A stretch of 5,165 nt of DNA from an uncultured Lachnospiraceae bacterium (lineage in GTDB: Bacteria; Bacillota; Clostridia; Lachnospirales; Lachnospiraceae): the NCBI GenBank assembly GCA_905236615.1, contig CAJORC010000406.1, positions 1-5,165 of the forward strand, given 5' to 3'. Positions 1 through 5,165 of this stretch are shown here, piece by piece. Both the position numbers and the translations under genes were made by a program. Every line of letters begins with the position of its first letter. Position 1 is the stretch's first letter. The notes below the pieces were generated by a model. That model saw only the letters and a program-made list of their open reading frames with translations, made no database searches and was not told the origin of the DNA.

Positions 1-492
1 AAGTCTTTAAAGAACGTTCAGGCAAACACACAGTATACAGCAGTATACCTTCCTGACAGCCTTGGAAAAGACTATATCGAGAACTACAAGAAGACGCTTG
101 CAGCTCCTGCAGTTTCAGCTACAAGCGTTAACGGAGCAACAGTTACTGCTGCAGATACAGACCTTCAGGCTAAGCTTCTTGCTATTCTTGCAGCACAGCA
201 GGTTTCTGCAAATCAGGCAGGAACAACGACACCTGTTCCCAGCCAGTCCATACTTCCTGTTTACGGACTTCCGGGAACACCTACTACAATAAATAATGCA
301 GCAGCTGCAGCTACAACTACAACGACAACTGCAGCAGCTACGGCAGTTACAGGCGCTGATGCAGCGATCGCAGCAGCATGGGATGCAAGCAATATTTCAA
401 ATATCAGCGGCAAGTGGGCAACTCTTGATGAGGGCACAAAGGCAGCAGCACGTAACCATTATGAAGGTCACGGCACAGATGGCTGGAATTAA
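1..492 (+). CDS. Unidentified protein, C-terminal 163 residues, with Ala/Thr-rich linker (5' partial)
   Basis: The reading frame is open from the first base to a TAA at 490-492, so the gene starts outside the window. I do not recognise the family. The visible part has three sections. Residues 1-33 are a mixed polar segment (KSLKNVQANTQYTAVYLPDS and on) that could be the end of a beta-rich repeat or fibronectin-like domain. Residues about 34-117 are low in complexity and rich in Ala, Thr, Val and Pro, with an A5-T6-A3 run at residues 100-113. Residues about 118-163 form a compact tail with three Trp, ending NHYEGHGTDGWN. A flexible Ala/Thr linker followed by a small terminal module is typical of secreted or surface proteins of Clostridia, so an extracellular location is a guess. 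No sortase motif or hydrophobic anchor is present at the C-terminus. Codon use (GCA, ACA, CTT) resembles the rest of the window, so the frame looks truly coding. A hairpin terminator follows 46 bases after the stop. Confidence 0.8.
   Translation, partial: KSLKNVQANTQYTAVYLPDSLGKDYIENYKKTLAAPAVSATSVNGATVTAADTDLQAKLLAILAAQQVSANQAGTTTPVPSQSILPVYGLPGTPTTINNAAAAATTTTTTAAATAVTGADAAIAAAWDASNISNISGKWATLDEGTKAAARNHYEGHGTDGWN
298..351 (+). repeat. Low-complexity GCN/ACN triplet tract encoding an Ala/Thr linker
   Basis: Within the first gene, eighteen consecutive codons are almost all GCA/GCT (Ala) or ACA/ACT/ACG (Thr): five Ala, six Thr, three Ala, then T-A-V-T. The codons are mixed, not one identical unit, so this is a degenerate triplet tract that could change length in frame but is not a classical slippage microsatellite. 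It encodes a flexible interdomain linker. Confidence 0.6.
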
Positions 493-538
493 TATAAAAA
501 AATAAGAGAGAGTATGAATATTTAATAGATAAAGCTAT

Positions 539-570
539 AAAACCTTCGGTAACATTTTACCGGAGGTTTT
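539..570 (+). terminator. Intrinsic terminator hairpin after the first gene
   Basis: A 14-bp stem (539-552 with 557-570) closes a 4-base loop, CATT. All positions are Watson-Crick pairs except one G-U. The stem starts AAAACC and ends GGTTTT, so the U-run is the 3' end of the stem itself and is only four bases long. Because the 5' arm starts with AAAA, the hairpin could act in both directions. It lies 46 bases after the stop of the first gene and 46 bases before the preferred start of cbiC, so it most likely separates the two units. Being an attenuator in a cbiC leader is a less likely alternative. Confidence 0.75.
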
Positions 571-603
571 GTTGCATTTAACTGATCGATCAAAAAATAT
601 CCG

Positions 604-607
604 GGAG
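604..607 (+). promoter_or_regulatory. Probable cbiC ribosome binding site (decides the start)
   Basis: GGAG lies 9 bases before ATG 617 and 12 before ATG 620; AGG also sits directly before 617. The match is modest compared with the clpB and GH13 sites. A competing GGAGG at 562-566 lies 5 bases before a TTG at 572, but it is buried in the terminator stem and would add about 15 residues not expected for the family. Confidence 0.5.
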
Positions 608-616
608 CCGCTTAGG

Positions 617-1258
617 ATGATGAATGGTAATTTTACGCATATAAAGCCTGCAGATATAGAGACGGAAAGTTTCAGGATAATTGAAAAAGAACTTGAAAAT
701 AGGAAAATAAGATTAAGAGCGGATCAGGCACCGATAATAAAAAGAGTTATACATACAACAGCTGATTTTGAATATGCCGACAGTCTTGTCTTTTCTGAAA
801 ACTTCATGGAAAAGTTCAGGAAGGTTCTTGATGAAAAGCCGCTGATAGTTACGGATACAAATATGGCGCTGGCAGGAATAAATAAAGCAGCACTGTCAAA
901 GCTTGGCGTCGAGGCAGTCTGCTTCATGGCGGAAAAAGAGATCATGGCTGAATCCAAAAAACTGGGAGTCACGAGAGCAAGCCTCAGTATCAAAAAGGCA
1001 TGTGAGATAGAGCGTCCCATCATATTTACAGTTGGAAATGCACCGACAGCTCTTATCGAGTTAAAAGAACATATGGACCGAGGATATAAACCTTCCTTTG
1101 TGATAGCTGTTCCGGTTGGTTTTGTGAACGTGGTCGAAGCCAAGGAACTTATATTGGAGAGTGAAGTTCCTTATATAGTTAACCGCGGTCGCAAGGGGGG
1201 AAGTACTGTGGCAGCGGCTATAGTCAATGCACTCTTATATATGAACGGAGGCAGATAA
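617..1258 (+). CDS. cbiC: Cobalt-precorrin-8 methylmutase (precorrin-8X methylmutase) CbiC
   Basis: This cytoplasmic enzyme of corrin-ring synthesis moves a methyl group from C-11 to C-12 of (cobalt-)precorrin-8, giving (cobalt-)cobyrinic acid. In Clostridia this would be the anaerobic, early-cobalt branch. From ATG 617 the protein has 213 residues, matching the usual length of about 210. Family features seen in order are an N-terminal IETESFRIIEKEL helix, RVIHTTADFEYAD with the conserved catalytic His (H46), TDTNMALAGI, a GVTRAS segment (R120), VGNAPTAL (139-146), PVGFVNVVEAKE, and the C-terminal NRGRKGGSTVAAAIVNALL, whose RGRKGGS is at 190-196. A longer reading from TTG 569 or 572 is open, but it overlaps the terminator and adds a tail unlike the family; ATG 620 is also possible. 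The frame is intact. The neighbours are not cobalamin genes, and no riboswitch is seen upstream. No convincing promoter is visible in the 46 bases after the terminator, so its expression is unclear. The family call is firm; the exact start is less so. Confidence 0.93.
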   Translation: MMNGNFTHIKPADIETESFRIIEKELENRKIRLRADQAPIIKRVIHTTADFEYADSLVFSENFMEKFRKVLDEKPLIVTDTNMALAGINKAALSKLGVEAVCFMAEKEIMAESKKLGVTRASLSIKKACEIERPIIFTVGNAPTALIELKEHMDRGYKPSFVIAVPVGFVNVVEAKELILESEVPYIVNRGRKGGSTVAAAIVNALLYMNGGR

Positions 1259-1264
1259 AAATAA

Positions 1265-1291
1265 TTAGCACTCACCTCTTGACAGTGCTAA
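1265..1291. promoter_or_regulatory. CIRCE operator (HrcA binding site) of clpB
   Basis: The left arm TTAGCACTC (1265-1273), a 9-base spacer (1274-1282) and the right arm CAGTGCTAA (1283-1291) match the known consensus TTAGCACTC-N9-GAGTGCTAA at 17 of 18 arm positions. The single deviation is C for G at 1283. CIRCE is the binding site of the heat-shock repressor HrcA, which normally controls groESL and dnaK operons. The site starts 6 bases after the cbiC stop and overlaps the -35 box of clpB, so bound HrcA should block RNA polymerase directly. No hrcA gene is in the window. Confidence 0.93.
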
Positions 1292-1307
1292 CAATGGAGA
1301 TTATAAT
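1279..1307 (+). promoter_or_regulatory. clpB promoter, consensus sigma-A type
   Basis: TTGACA (1279-1284), a 17-base spacer and TATAAT (1302-1307) form a perfect vegetative promoter. Transcription should start near 1313-1315, leaving a leader of about 65 bases before the clpB ATG. The -35 box straddles the end of the CIRCE spacer and the first two bases of its right arm. Strong core promoter plus operator fits a gene that is held down by HrcA and released on heat shock. Confidence 0.9.
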
Positions 1308-1363
1308 CCTATTTAAGAAGCAGATATTTAAGCTTTGTATAGGATAAAAACTGACGTTATTTG

Positions 1364-1372
1364 AGGAGGTGA
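1364..1372 (+). promoter_or_regulatory. clpB ribosome binding site, full-length match
   Basis: AGGAGGTGA is complementary to nine bases of the 16S rRNA 3' end and sits 7 bases before ATG 1380. This is close to ideal and fixes the clpB start. Confidence 0.93.
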
Positions 1373-1379
1373 AAATAGT

Positions 1380-3968
1380 ATGGATATTACGAAGTTTACG
1401 CAGAATTCAATGGCAGCGGTTAATGGCTGCGAAAAGATTGCGCTGGAATACGGCAATCAGGAAATAAAAGAAATACATCTGCTATATTCACTCATTACGA
1501 TAGATAATTCCCTCATAGCAAAAATGGTTGAAAAAATGGGGGTTGATCTCAATGGTTTCAAAGCTAGAGTAGAAGAAGGTCTAAGCAGATGCATAAAGGT
1601 AAGCGGCGGAAACCTGCATCTGGACAGGGAAGTCAATCAGGTGCTTTTGAGCGCAGAGGATGAAGCGAAAGCAATGGGAGACGAGTATGTTTCCGTAGAA
1701 CATCTCATGCTTTCCCTTCTTAAACATCCTGATAAAGAAGTAAAGGCGGTATTTCAGGCATTTGGCATAACGAAAGACAGATTCCTTGAAGTACTGGCAA
1801 CTATCCGGGGTAATCAGAGGGTAACATCAGATAATCCCGAAGCTACTTACGATACTCTTTCAAAGTACGGAACAAACCTTGTGGCAAGGGCAAGAGAACA
1901 GAAACTCGATCCTGTTATCGGAAGAGATGAAGAGATCCGTAATGTGATCAGGATACTTTCGAGAAAGACAAAAAACAATCCCGTGCTTATCGGTGAACCC
2001 GGTGTTGGAAAAACAGCGGCAGTTGAAGGTCTGGCACAGAGAATAGTCGGACAGGACGTTCCGGAAGGCTTAAAGGATAAGGAAATATTCTCGCTTGATA
2101 TGGGCGCGCTTGTTGCGGGCGCAAAGTACAGGGGCGAGTTTGAGGAAAGGCTCAAGGCTGTACTTGAAGAAGTAAAGAAATCTGAGGGTAAGATAATCCT
2201 CTTTATTGATGAGCTTCATACGATAGTTGGCGCAGGAAATTCAGAAGGCTCAATGGATGCGGGCAATATGCTCAAACCCATGCTTGCAAGGGGCGAGCTT
2301 CACTGCATCGGTGCGACAACTCTTGATGAATACAGAAAATATATAGAGAAAGATCCTGCTCTTGAAAGACGTTTTCAGCCTGTAATGGTGGATGAGCCGA
2401 CGGTTGAAGATACTATCTCGATACTGAGAGGCTTAAAAGAGCGTTATGAAGTTTTCCACGGAGTAAAGATAACTGACTCGGCACTGGTTTCGGCAGCAAC
2501 ACTTTCACACAGGTATATTTCGGACAGATTTTTACCGGATAAGGCGATCGACCTCGTTGATGAAGCCTGTGCTTCTATTAAGACAGAACTTGATTCCATG
2601 CCTACAGAGCTTGATGAGCTCAACCGGCGTATCATGCAGATGCAGATCGAAGAGAATGCACTGAAGAAGGAAACTGATGCAAAAAGCAAGGAAAGACTTG
2701 AAGCACTTCAGAAGGATCTCTCTGAGGAAAAGGAAAAATTTGCACTTGCAAAAGCCCAGTGGGACAGTGAGAAAGCAACGGTCGGAAAGCTTTCAGCGAT
2801 AAGGGAGCAGATAGAGGAAGTCACAAATCAGATCGAGATAGCAAAGAGAAACGGAGACTTAAATCTTGCTTCAGAGCTCCAGTACGGAAAGCTCCCCGCA
2901 CTTAAAAACGAACTTGCTGTAGAAGAGGCAAATGACAGGCATAAAGATCTTTCGATGGTACATGAGGCGGTTACGGAAGATGAAATTGCGCGAATAGTAT
3001 CAAGATGGACAGGTATACCTGTTTCAAAGCTTACAGAAGGAGAAAAGAGCAAGACACTTCATCTGGATGAGCAGCTTCATAAAAGAGTTATCGGACAGGA
3101 TGACGCAGTTACACGTGTCACTGATGCGATCATAAGGGCAAAAGCAGGAATCAAGGATCCTTCAAAGCCGATAGGCAGTTTCCTTTTCTTAGGACCGACA
3201 GGTGTTGGTAAAACCGAGCTTGCAAAAGCTCTGGCGGAAGCACTCTTTGACGATGAAGGAAATATGGTAAGGATCGACATGAGTGAGTATATGGAGAAAT
3301 ACTCAGTGTCAAGGCTTATCGGAGCACCTCCCGGATATGTGGGTTATGATGAGGGCGGCCAGCTTACCGAAGCAGTAAGGAGAAAACCTTATTCGGTAGT
3401 ACTTTTCGATGAAGTTGAGAAGGCTCACCCTGATGTGTTCAATGTGCTTCTGCAGGTGCTTGATGACGGACGTATAACAGACTCACAGGGCAGAACGGTT
3501 GATTTCAAGAACACCATACTTATTATGACTTCAAATATCGGTTCCGCGGATCTTCTTGACGGAATAACCGAGAGCGGTGAGATTTCGGAAGAAGCTGAAA
3601 AAGAGGTTGAGGCAGAGCTTAAGGCATCCTTCAGGCCGGAATTCCTGAACAGGCTGGATGAGATAATAATGTTTAAGCCTCTGACTGAGGAGAATATCAG
3701 CCATATCATCGACCTTCTTCTCGAAGACACGAATAAGCGTATCGATGACAAACAGCTTAAGATCGAGATGACAGAAGCTGCAAGAAAGTTCGTGGTTGCG
3801 AATGCTTATGATCCTTCTTACGGAGCGCGTCCTCTGAAGCGTTATATGCAGAAAAATGTTGAGACACTCTCTGCACGGCTTATTTTGAAGGGAGAAGCGG
3901 ACGAAGGCGATACAATAGTGATCGATGTTGTTGACGGTGCTTTGGCGGCACGGGTTAAGACCGTATAA
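1380..3968 (+). CDS. clpB: ATP-dependent disaggregase ClpB (Hsp100 chaperone)
   Basis: ClpB is a cytoplasmic hexameric AAA+ machine that pulls polypeptides out of aggregates together with DnaK/DnaJ/GrpE. The 862 residues match the usual length of about 860. In order: a Clp_N domain of two repeats (residues about 6-145); NBD1 with Walker A GEPGVGKT (205-212, K211), pore loop GAKYRGEF (Y250), Walker B FIDE (E278) and arginine fingers R330/R331; the coiled-coil middle domain (about 408-525) that contacts DnaK; and NBD2 with RWTGIPVSKL, Walker A GPTGVGKT (605-612, K611), pore loop GYVGY (Y653), Walker B LFDE (E678), sensor-1 N719 and sensor-2 GAR (R817). The long middle domain and the lack of an IGF/IGL ClpP-docking loop separate it from ClpA, ClpC and ClpX, so it should not feed a protease. 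All catalytic residues are present. It appears to be a single-gene unit under a CIRCE-controlled promoter. No CtsR heptad repeats, the usual clp operator in Bacilli, are seen. No GTG or ATG is seen at the place of the E. coli internal start (near residue 149). Confidence 0.98.
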   Translation: MDITKFTQNSMAAVNGCEKIALEYGNQEIKEIHLLYSLITIDNSLIAKMVEKMGVDLNGFKARVEEGLSRCIKVSGGNLHLDREVNQVLLSAEDEAKAMGDEYVSVEHLMLSLLKHPDKEVKAVFQAFGITKDRFLEVLATIRGNQRVTSDNPEATYDTLSKYGTNLVARAREQKLDPVIGRDEEIRNVIRILSRKTKNNPVLIGEPGVGKTAAVEGLAQRIVGQDVPEGLKDKEIFSLDMGALVAGAKYRGEFEERLKAVLEEVKKSEGKIILFIDELHTIVGAGNSEGSMDAGNMLKPMLARGELHCIGATTLDEYRKYIEKDPALERRFQPVMVDEPTVEDTISILRGLKERYEVFHGVKITDSALVSAATLSHRYISDRFLPDKAIDLVDEACASIKTELDSMPTELDELNRRIMQMQIEENALKKETDAKSKERLEALQKDLSEEKEKFALAKAQWDSEKATVGKLSAIREQIEEVTNQIEIAKRNGDLNLASELQYGKLPALKNELAVEEANDRHKDLSMVHEAVTEDEIARIVSRWTGIPVSKLTEGEKSKTLHLDEQLHKRVIGQDDAVTRVTDAIIRAKAGIKDPSKPIGSFLFLGPTGVGKTELAKALAEALFDDEGNMVRIDMSEYMEKYSVSRLIGAPPGYVGYDEGGQLTEAVRRKPYSVVLFDEVEKAHPDVFNVLLQVLDDGRITDSQGRTVDFKNTILIMTSNIGSADLLDGITESGEISEEAEKEVEAELKASFRPEFLNRLDEIIMFKPLTEENISHIIDLLLEDTNKRIDDKQLKIEMTEAARKFVVANAYDPSYGARPLKRYMQKNVETLSARLILKGEADEGDTIVIDVVDGALAARVKTV

Positions 3969-3978
3969 AATTTTATAC
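3963..3978. repeat. 16-base AT-rich palindrome over the clpB stop codon
   Basis: GTATAAAATTTTATAC is perfectly self-complementary and includes the last codon and the TAA of clpB. With no GC core it would be a weak terminator hairpin. It could equally be an operator for the promoter just downstream, or chance in AT-rich DNA. No clear terminator for clpB is seen elsewhere in the gap. Confidence 0.45.
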
Positions 3979-3984
3979 AATCGT

Positions 3985-4013
3985 TTGGGATATATCGTGG
4001 TAAAATATATTAT
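3985..4013 (+). promoter_or_regulatory. Probable promoter of the GH13 gene
   Basis: Two overlapping readings exist. TTGGGA (3985-3990), 17 bases, then TATTAT (4008-4013) gives 4/6 and 5/6 matches to the sigma-A consensus. Alternatively TGG-TAAAAT (3998-4006) is an extended -10 without a good -35. Either places the start of transcription at roughly 4012-4020, about 50-58 bases before the ATG. No clear CcpA catabolite (cre) site is seen. Confidence 0.5.
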
Positions 4014-4037
4014 CAGGGTCTAAAGCTGTTCCTGATA
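4011..4037 (+). other. Stem-loop at the start of the GH13 mRNA leader
   Basis: TATCAGG (4011-4017) pairs perfectly with CCTGATA (4031-4037) around a 13-base loop. No U-run follows, so it does not look like a terminator. If transcription starts from the extended -10 at 4001-4006, the stem lies at or within a base or two of the 5' end of the mRNA, where such structures can protect against decay. If the other -10 is used, most of the left arm is not transcribed and the structure is irrelevant. Confidence 0.4.
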
Positions 4038-4056
4038 TTACTGAATAATTTTAGGC

Positions 4057-4062
4057 AGGAGG
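4057..4062 (+). promoter_or_regulatory. GH13 gene ribosome binding site
   Basis: AGGAGG lies 7 bases before ATG 4070. It selects this start over later ATG codons in other frames, such as 4080, and gives a protein whose first residues (MWAYESVFYQIYPLGF) are the expected first strand of a GH13 barrel. Confidence 0.9.
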
Positions 4063-4069
4063 TTTTACT

Positions 4070-5165
4070 ATGTGGGCTTATGAGAGCGTATTTTACCAGA
4101 TTTATCCACTCGGTTTTTGTGGAGCACCTTTTGAAAACGATGGCGTTCAGCAGCACAGGATTCTCAAGATACTGGATTGGATTCCGCATATTGAGAAACT
4201 GGGTTGCAACGCCATTTATTTTTCGCCGATTTTTGAGTCAGATACGCATGGCTACAATACAAGAGATTATACGAAAATTGACTGCCGTCTCGGAACAAAC
4301 GAGGATTTTAAGAAGATAGCAGATGCCCTTCATGAAAAGGATATAAAAATCGTCCTTGACGGAGTATTCAACCATGTAGGACGCGGCTTCTTCGCTTTTA
4401 AGGATGTTCAGGAAAAAAGATGGGATTCGCGGTATAAAGACTGGTTTAATATAAACTTTGACGGCAATTCAAATTATAATGACGGCTTCTGGTATGAAGG
4501 CTGGGAGGGAAATTATGACCTCGTTAAGCTTAATCTCAGAAATGAAGCTGTAGTTGACCATATATTTAAAGCCGTAAAGGGCTGGGTAGAAGAGTTTGAT
4601 ATTGACGGGCTCAGGCTAGATGTGGCATACTGTCTTGATAGAGACTTCCTGCGCAGACTGCGGGAATTTACAAGTGGACTTAAGGAAGATTTTTATCTTG
4701 TAGGTGAAACACTTCATGGTGATTATAACCAGTGGATGAATGATAATGCCTGTCATTCCGTAACGAATTATGAGTGCTATAAGGGACTTTATTCAAGCTT
4801 TAATTCCATGAATATGTTTGAAATAATCCATTCACTTTTGAGACAGTTCGGACCTGAGAACTGGACTCTCTATAAGGGAAAACATCTTTTGTCCTTTGTT
4901 GATAATCATGATGTTTCAAGGATTGCGAGCATACTTAATAATGAGAAGCATCTGCCGCTTATCTATACGCTGATGTTCGGAATGCCCGGTATCCCCTGTG
5001 TTTATTACGGAAGTGAGTGGGGCGCAAAAGCCAATAAATCAGAAGGTGATCCTGCACTCAGACCTCAGTTTGAAAAGCCTGAATGGAATGAGCTTACAGA
5101 CCTCATTGCAAAGCTCGGACAGATAAGAAATGAACATAAATGCTTGTCTTACGGAGGAATACACA
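4070..5165 (+). CDS. GH13 alpha-amylase-family glycosidase, cytoplasmic (3' partial)
   Basis: This hydrolase or transglycosidase should act on alpha-glucans or maltodextrins by the retaining GH13 mechanism. 365 codons are visible with no stop; the C-terminal part lies beyond the edge. The four conserved GH13 regions are intact: region I DGVFNH (97-102), region II GLRLDVAY with R182 and nucleophile D184, region III VGET with acid/base E213, and region IV FVDNHD with D281. The HGYNTRDY segment near residue 60 is the usual substrate-site loop (commonly HGYDT). The barrel starts at residue 1, with no signal peptide and no N-terminal carbohydrate-binding domain, so the enzyme is likely cytoplasmic and acts on imported oligosaccharides. 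It resembles small intracellular cyclomaltodextrinase, neopullulanase or maltodextrin glucosidase-like enzymes; the subfamily and true substrate cannot be settled here. It has its own RBS and probable promoter after clpB, and no sugar transporter or regulator is visible in the window. Confidence 0.93.
   Translation, partial: MWAYESVFYQIYPLGFCGAPFENDGVQQHRILKILDWIPHIEKLGCNAIYFSPIFESDTHGYNTRDYTKIDCRLGTNEDFKKIADALHEKDIKIVLDGVFNHVGRGFFAFKDVQEKRWDSRYKDWFNINFDGNSNYNDGFWYEGWEGNYDLVKLNLRNEAVVDHIFKAVKGWVEEFDIDGLRLDVAYCLDRDFLRRLREFTSGLKEDFYLVGETLHGDYNQWMNDNACHSVTNYECYKGLYSSFNSMNMFEIIHSLLRQFGPENWTLYKGKHLLSFVDNHDVSRIASILNNEKHLPLIYTLMFGMPGIPCVYYGSEWGAKANKSEGDPALRPQFEKPEWNELTDLIAKLGQIRNEHKCLSYGGIH

Noticed and set aside
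62..505. Two consecutive Gln/Leu-rich open frames on the + strand (62-292 and 296-505)
   Set aside because: They are frame-shifted readings of the GCA/ACA-rich first gene; the Gln runs come from reading GCAGCAG in another frame, and they have no RBS.
583..592. Ten-base palindrome TGATCGATCA before cbiC
   Set aside because: Palindromes of this length are expected several times by chance in a window of this size, and nothing else marks it as an operator.
493..616. Possible cobalamin riboswitch before cbiC
   Set aside because: The gap is only 124 bases, about half taken by a simple hairpin terminator and its flank, and none of the conserved cobalamin riboswitch boxes is recognisable.
724..1143. 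139-codon open frame on the - strand
   Set aside because: It lies fully antisense inside cbiC, whose family motifs are clear; Ser/Phe/Ile-rich shadow with no homology I recognise.
1195..1200. Run of six G in cbiC as a possible phase-variation tract
   Set aside because: Too short for likely slippage, and it encodes the conserved KGG of the RGRKGGS motif.
1259..1379. Possible CtsR operator before clpB
   Set aside because: No pair of GGTCAAA-like heptads is present on either strand; the only operator seen is CIRCE.
1847..3980. Several open frames on the - strand under clpB (1847-2155, 2444-2689, 2828-3052, 3077-3280, 3425-3751, 3531-3980)
   Set aside because: All are antisense to conserved ClpB domains, Ser-rich in the way typical of reverse readings, and lack RBS or family features.
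4080..4319. 79-codon + strand open frame near the start of the GH13 gene
   Set aside because: Out-of-frame shadow; the GH13 frame from 4070 has the RBS and all conserved motifs.

Overview
The window holds an ordinary chromosomal stretch of a low-to-moderate GC Gram-positive bacterium. The near-consensus Shine-Dalgarno sequences (AGGAGGTGA, AGGAGG), the perfect sigma-A type promoter, the HrcA/CIRCE operator and the cytoplasmic GH13 enzyme point to the Firmicutes. The overall protein flavour suggests class Clostridia and plausibly Lachnospiraceae. That taxonomic call is an inference from style, not from a marker gene. All four genes lie on the + strand.

Layout: (1) positions 1-492 are the 3' end of an unidentified protein with an Ala/Thr-rich linker and a short C-terminal module. 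(2) A strong hairpin at 539-570 terminates it. (3) cbiC, a cobalt-precorrin-8 methylmutase of the cobalamin pathway, occupies 617-1258. No other cobalamin gene and no cobalamin riboswitch is visible beside it. (4) A 121-base gap carries a CIRCE operator whose spacer and right arm contain a perfect -35 hexamer, then a perfect -10 and a very strong ribosome binding site. (5) clpB, a complete ClpB/Hsp104-type disaggregase of 862 residues, lies at 1380-3968. (6) A 101-base gap has a 16-base palindrome over the clpB stop codon, a probable promoter and a stem-loop in the next leader. (7) A GH13 alpha-amylase-family gene starts at 4070 and runs off the right edge with all catalytic residues present.

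The genes do not form one pathway. They read as separate transcription units: a terminator follows the first gene, a heat-shock promoter precedes clpB, and the GH13 gene has its own promoter and RBS. ClpB would work with DnaK/DnaJ/GrpE on aggregated proteins. The CIRCE site would place it in the same HrcA regulon as groE and dnaK in this organism. The GH13 enzyme would process imported maltodextrins in the cytoplasm. I see no new defence, mobile or RNA-guided system. The most informative local detail is the interlocked CIRCE/-35 design of the clpB promoter.
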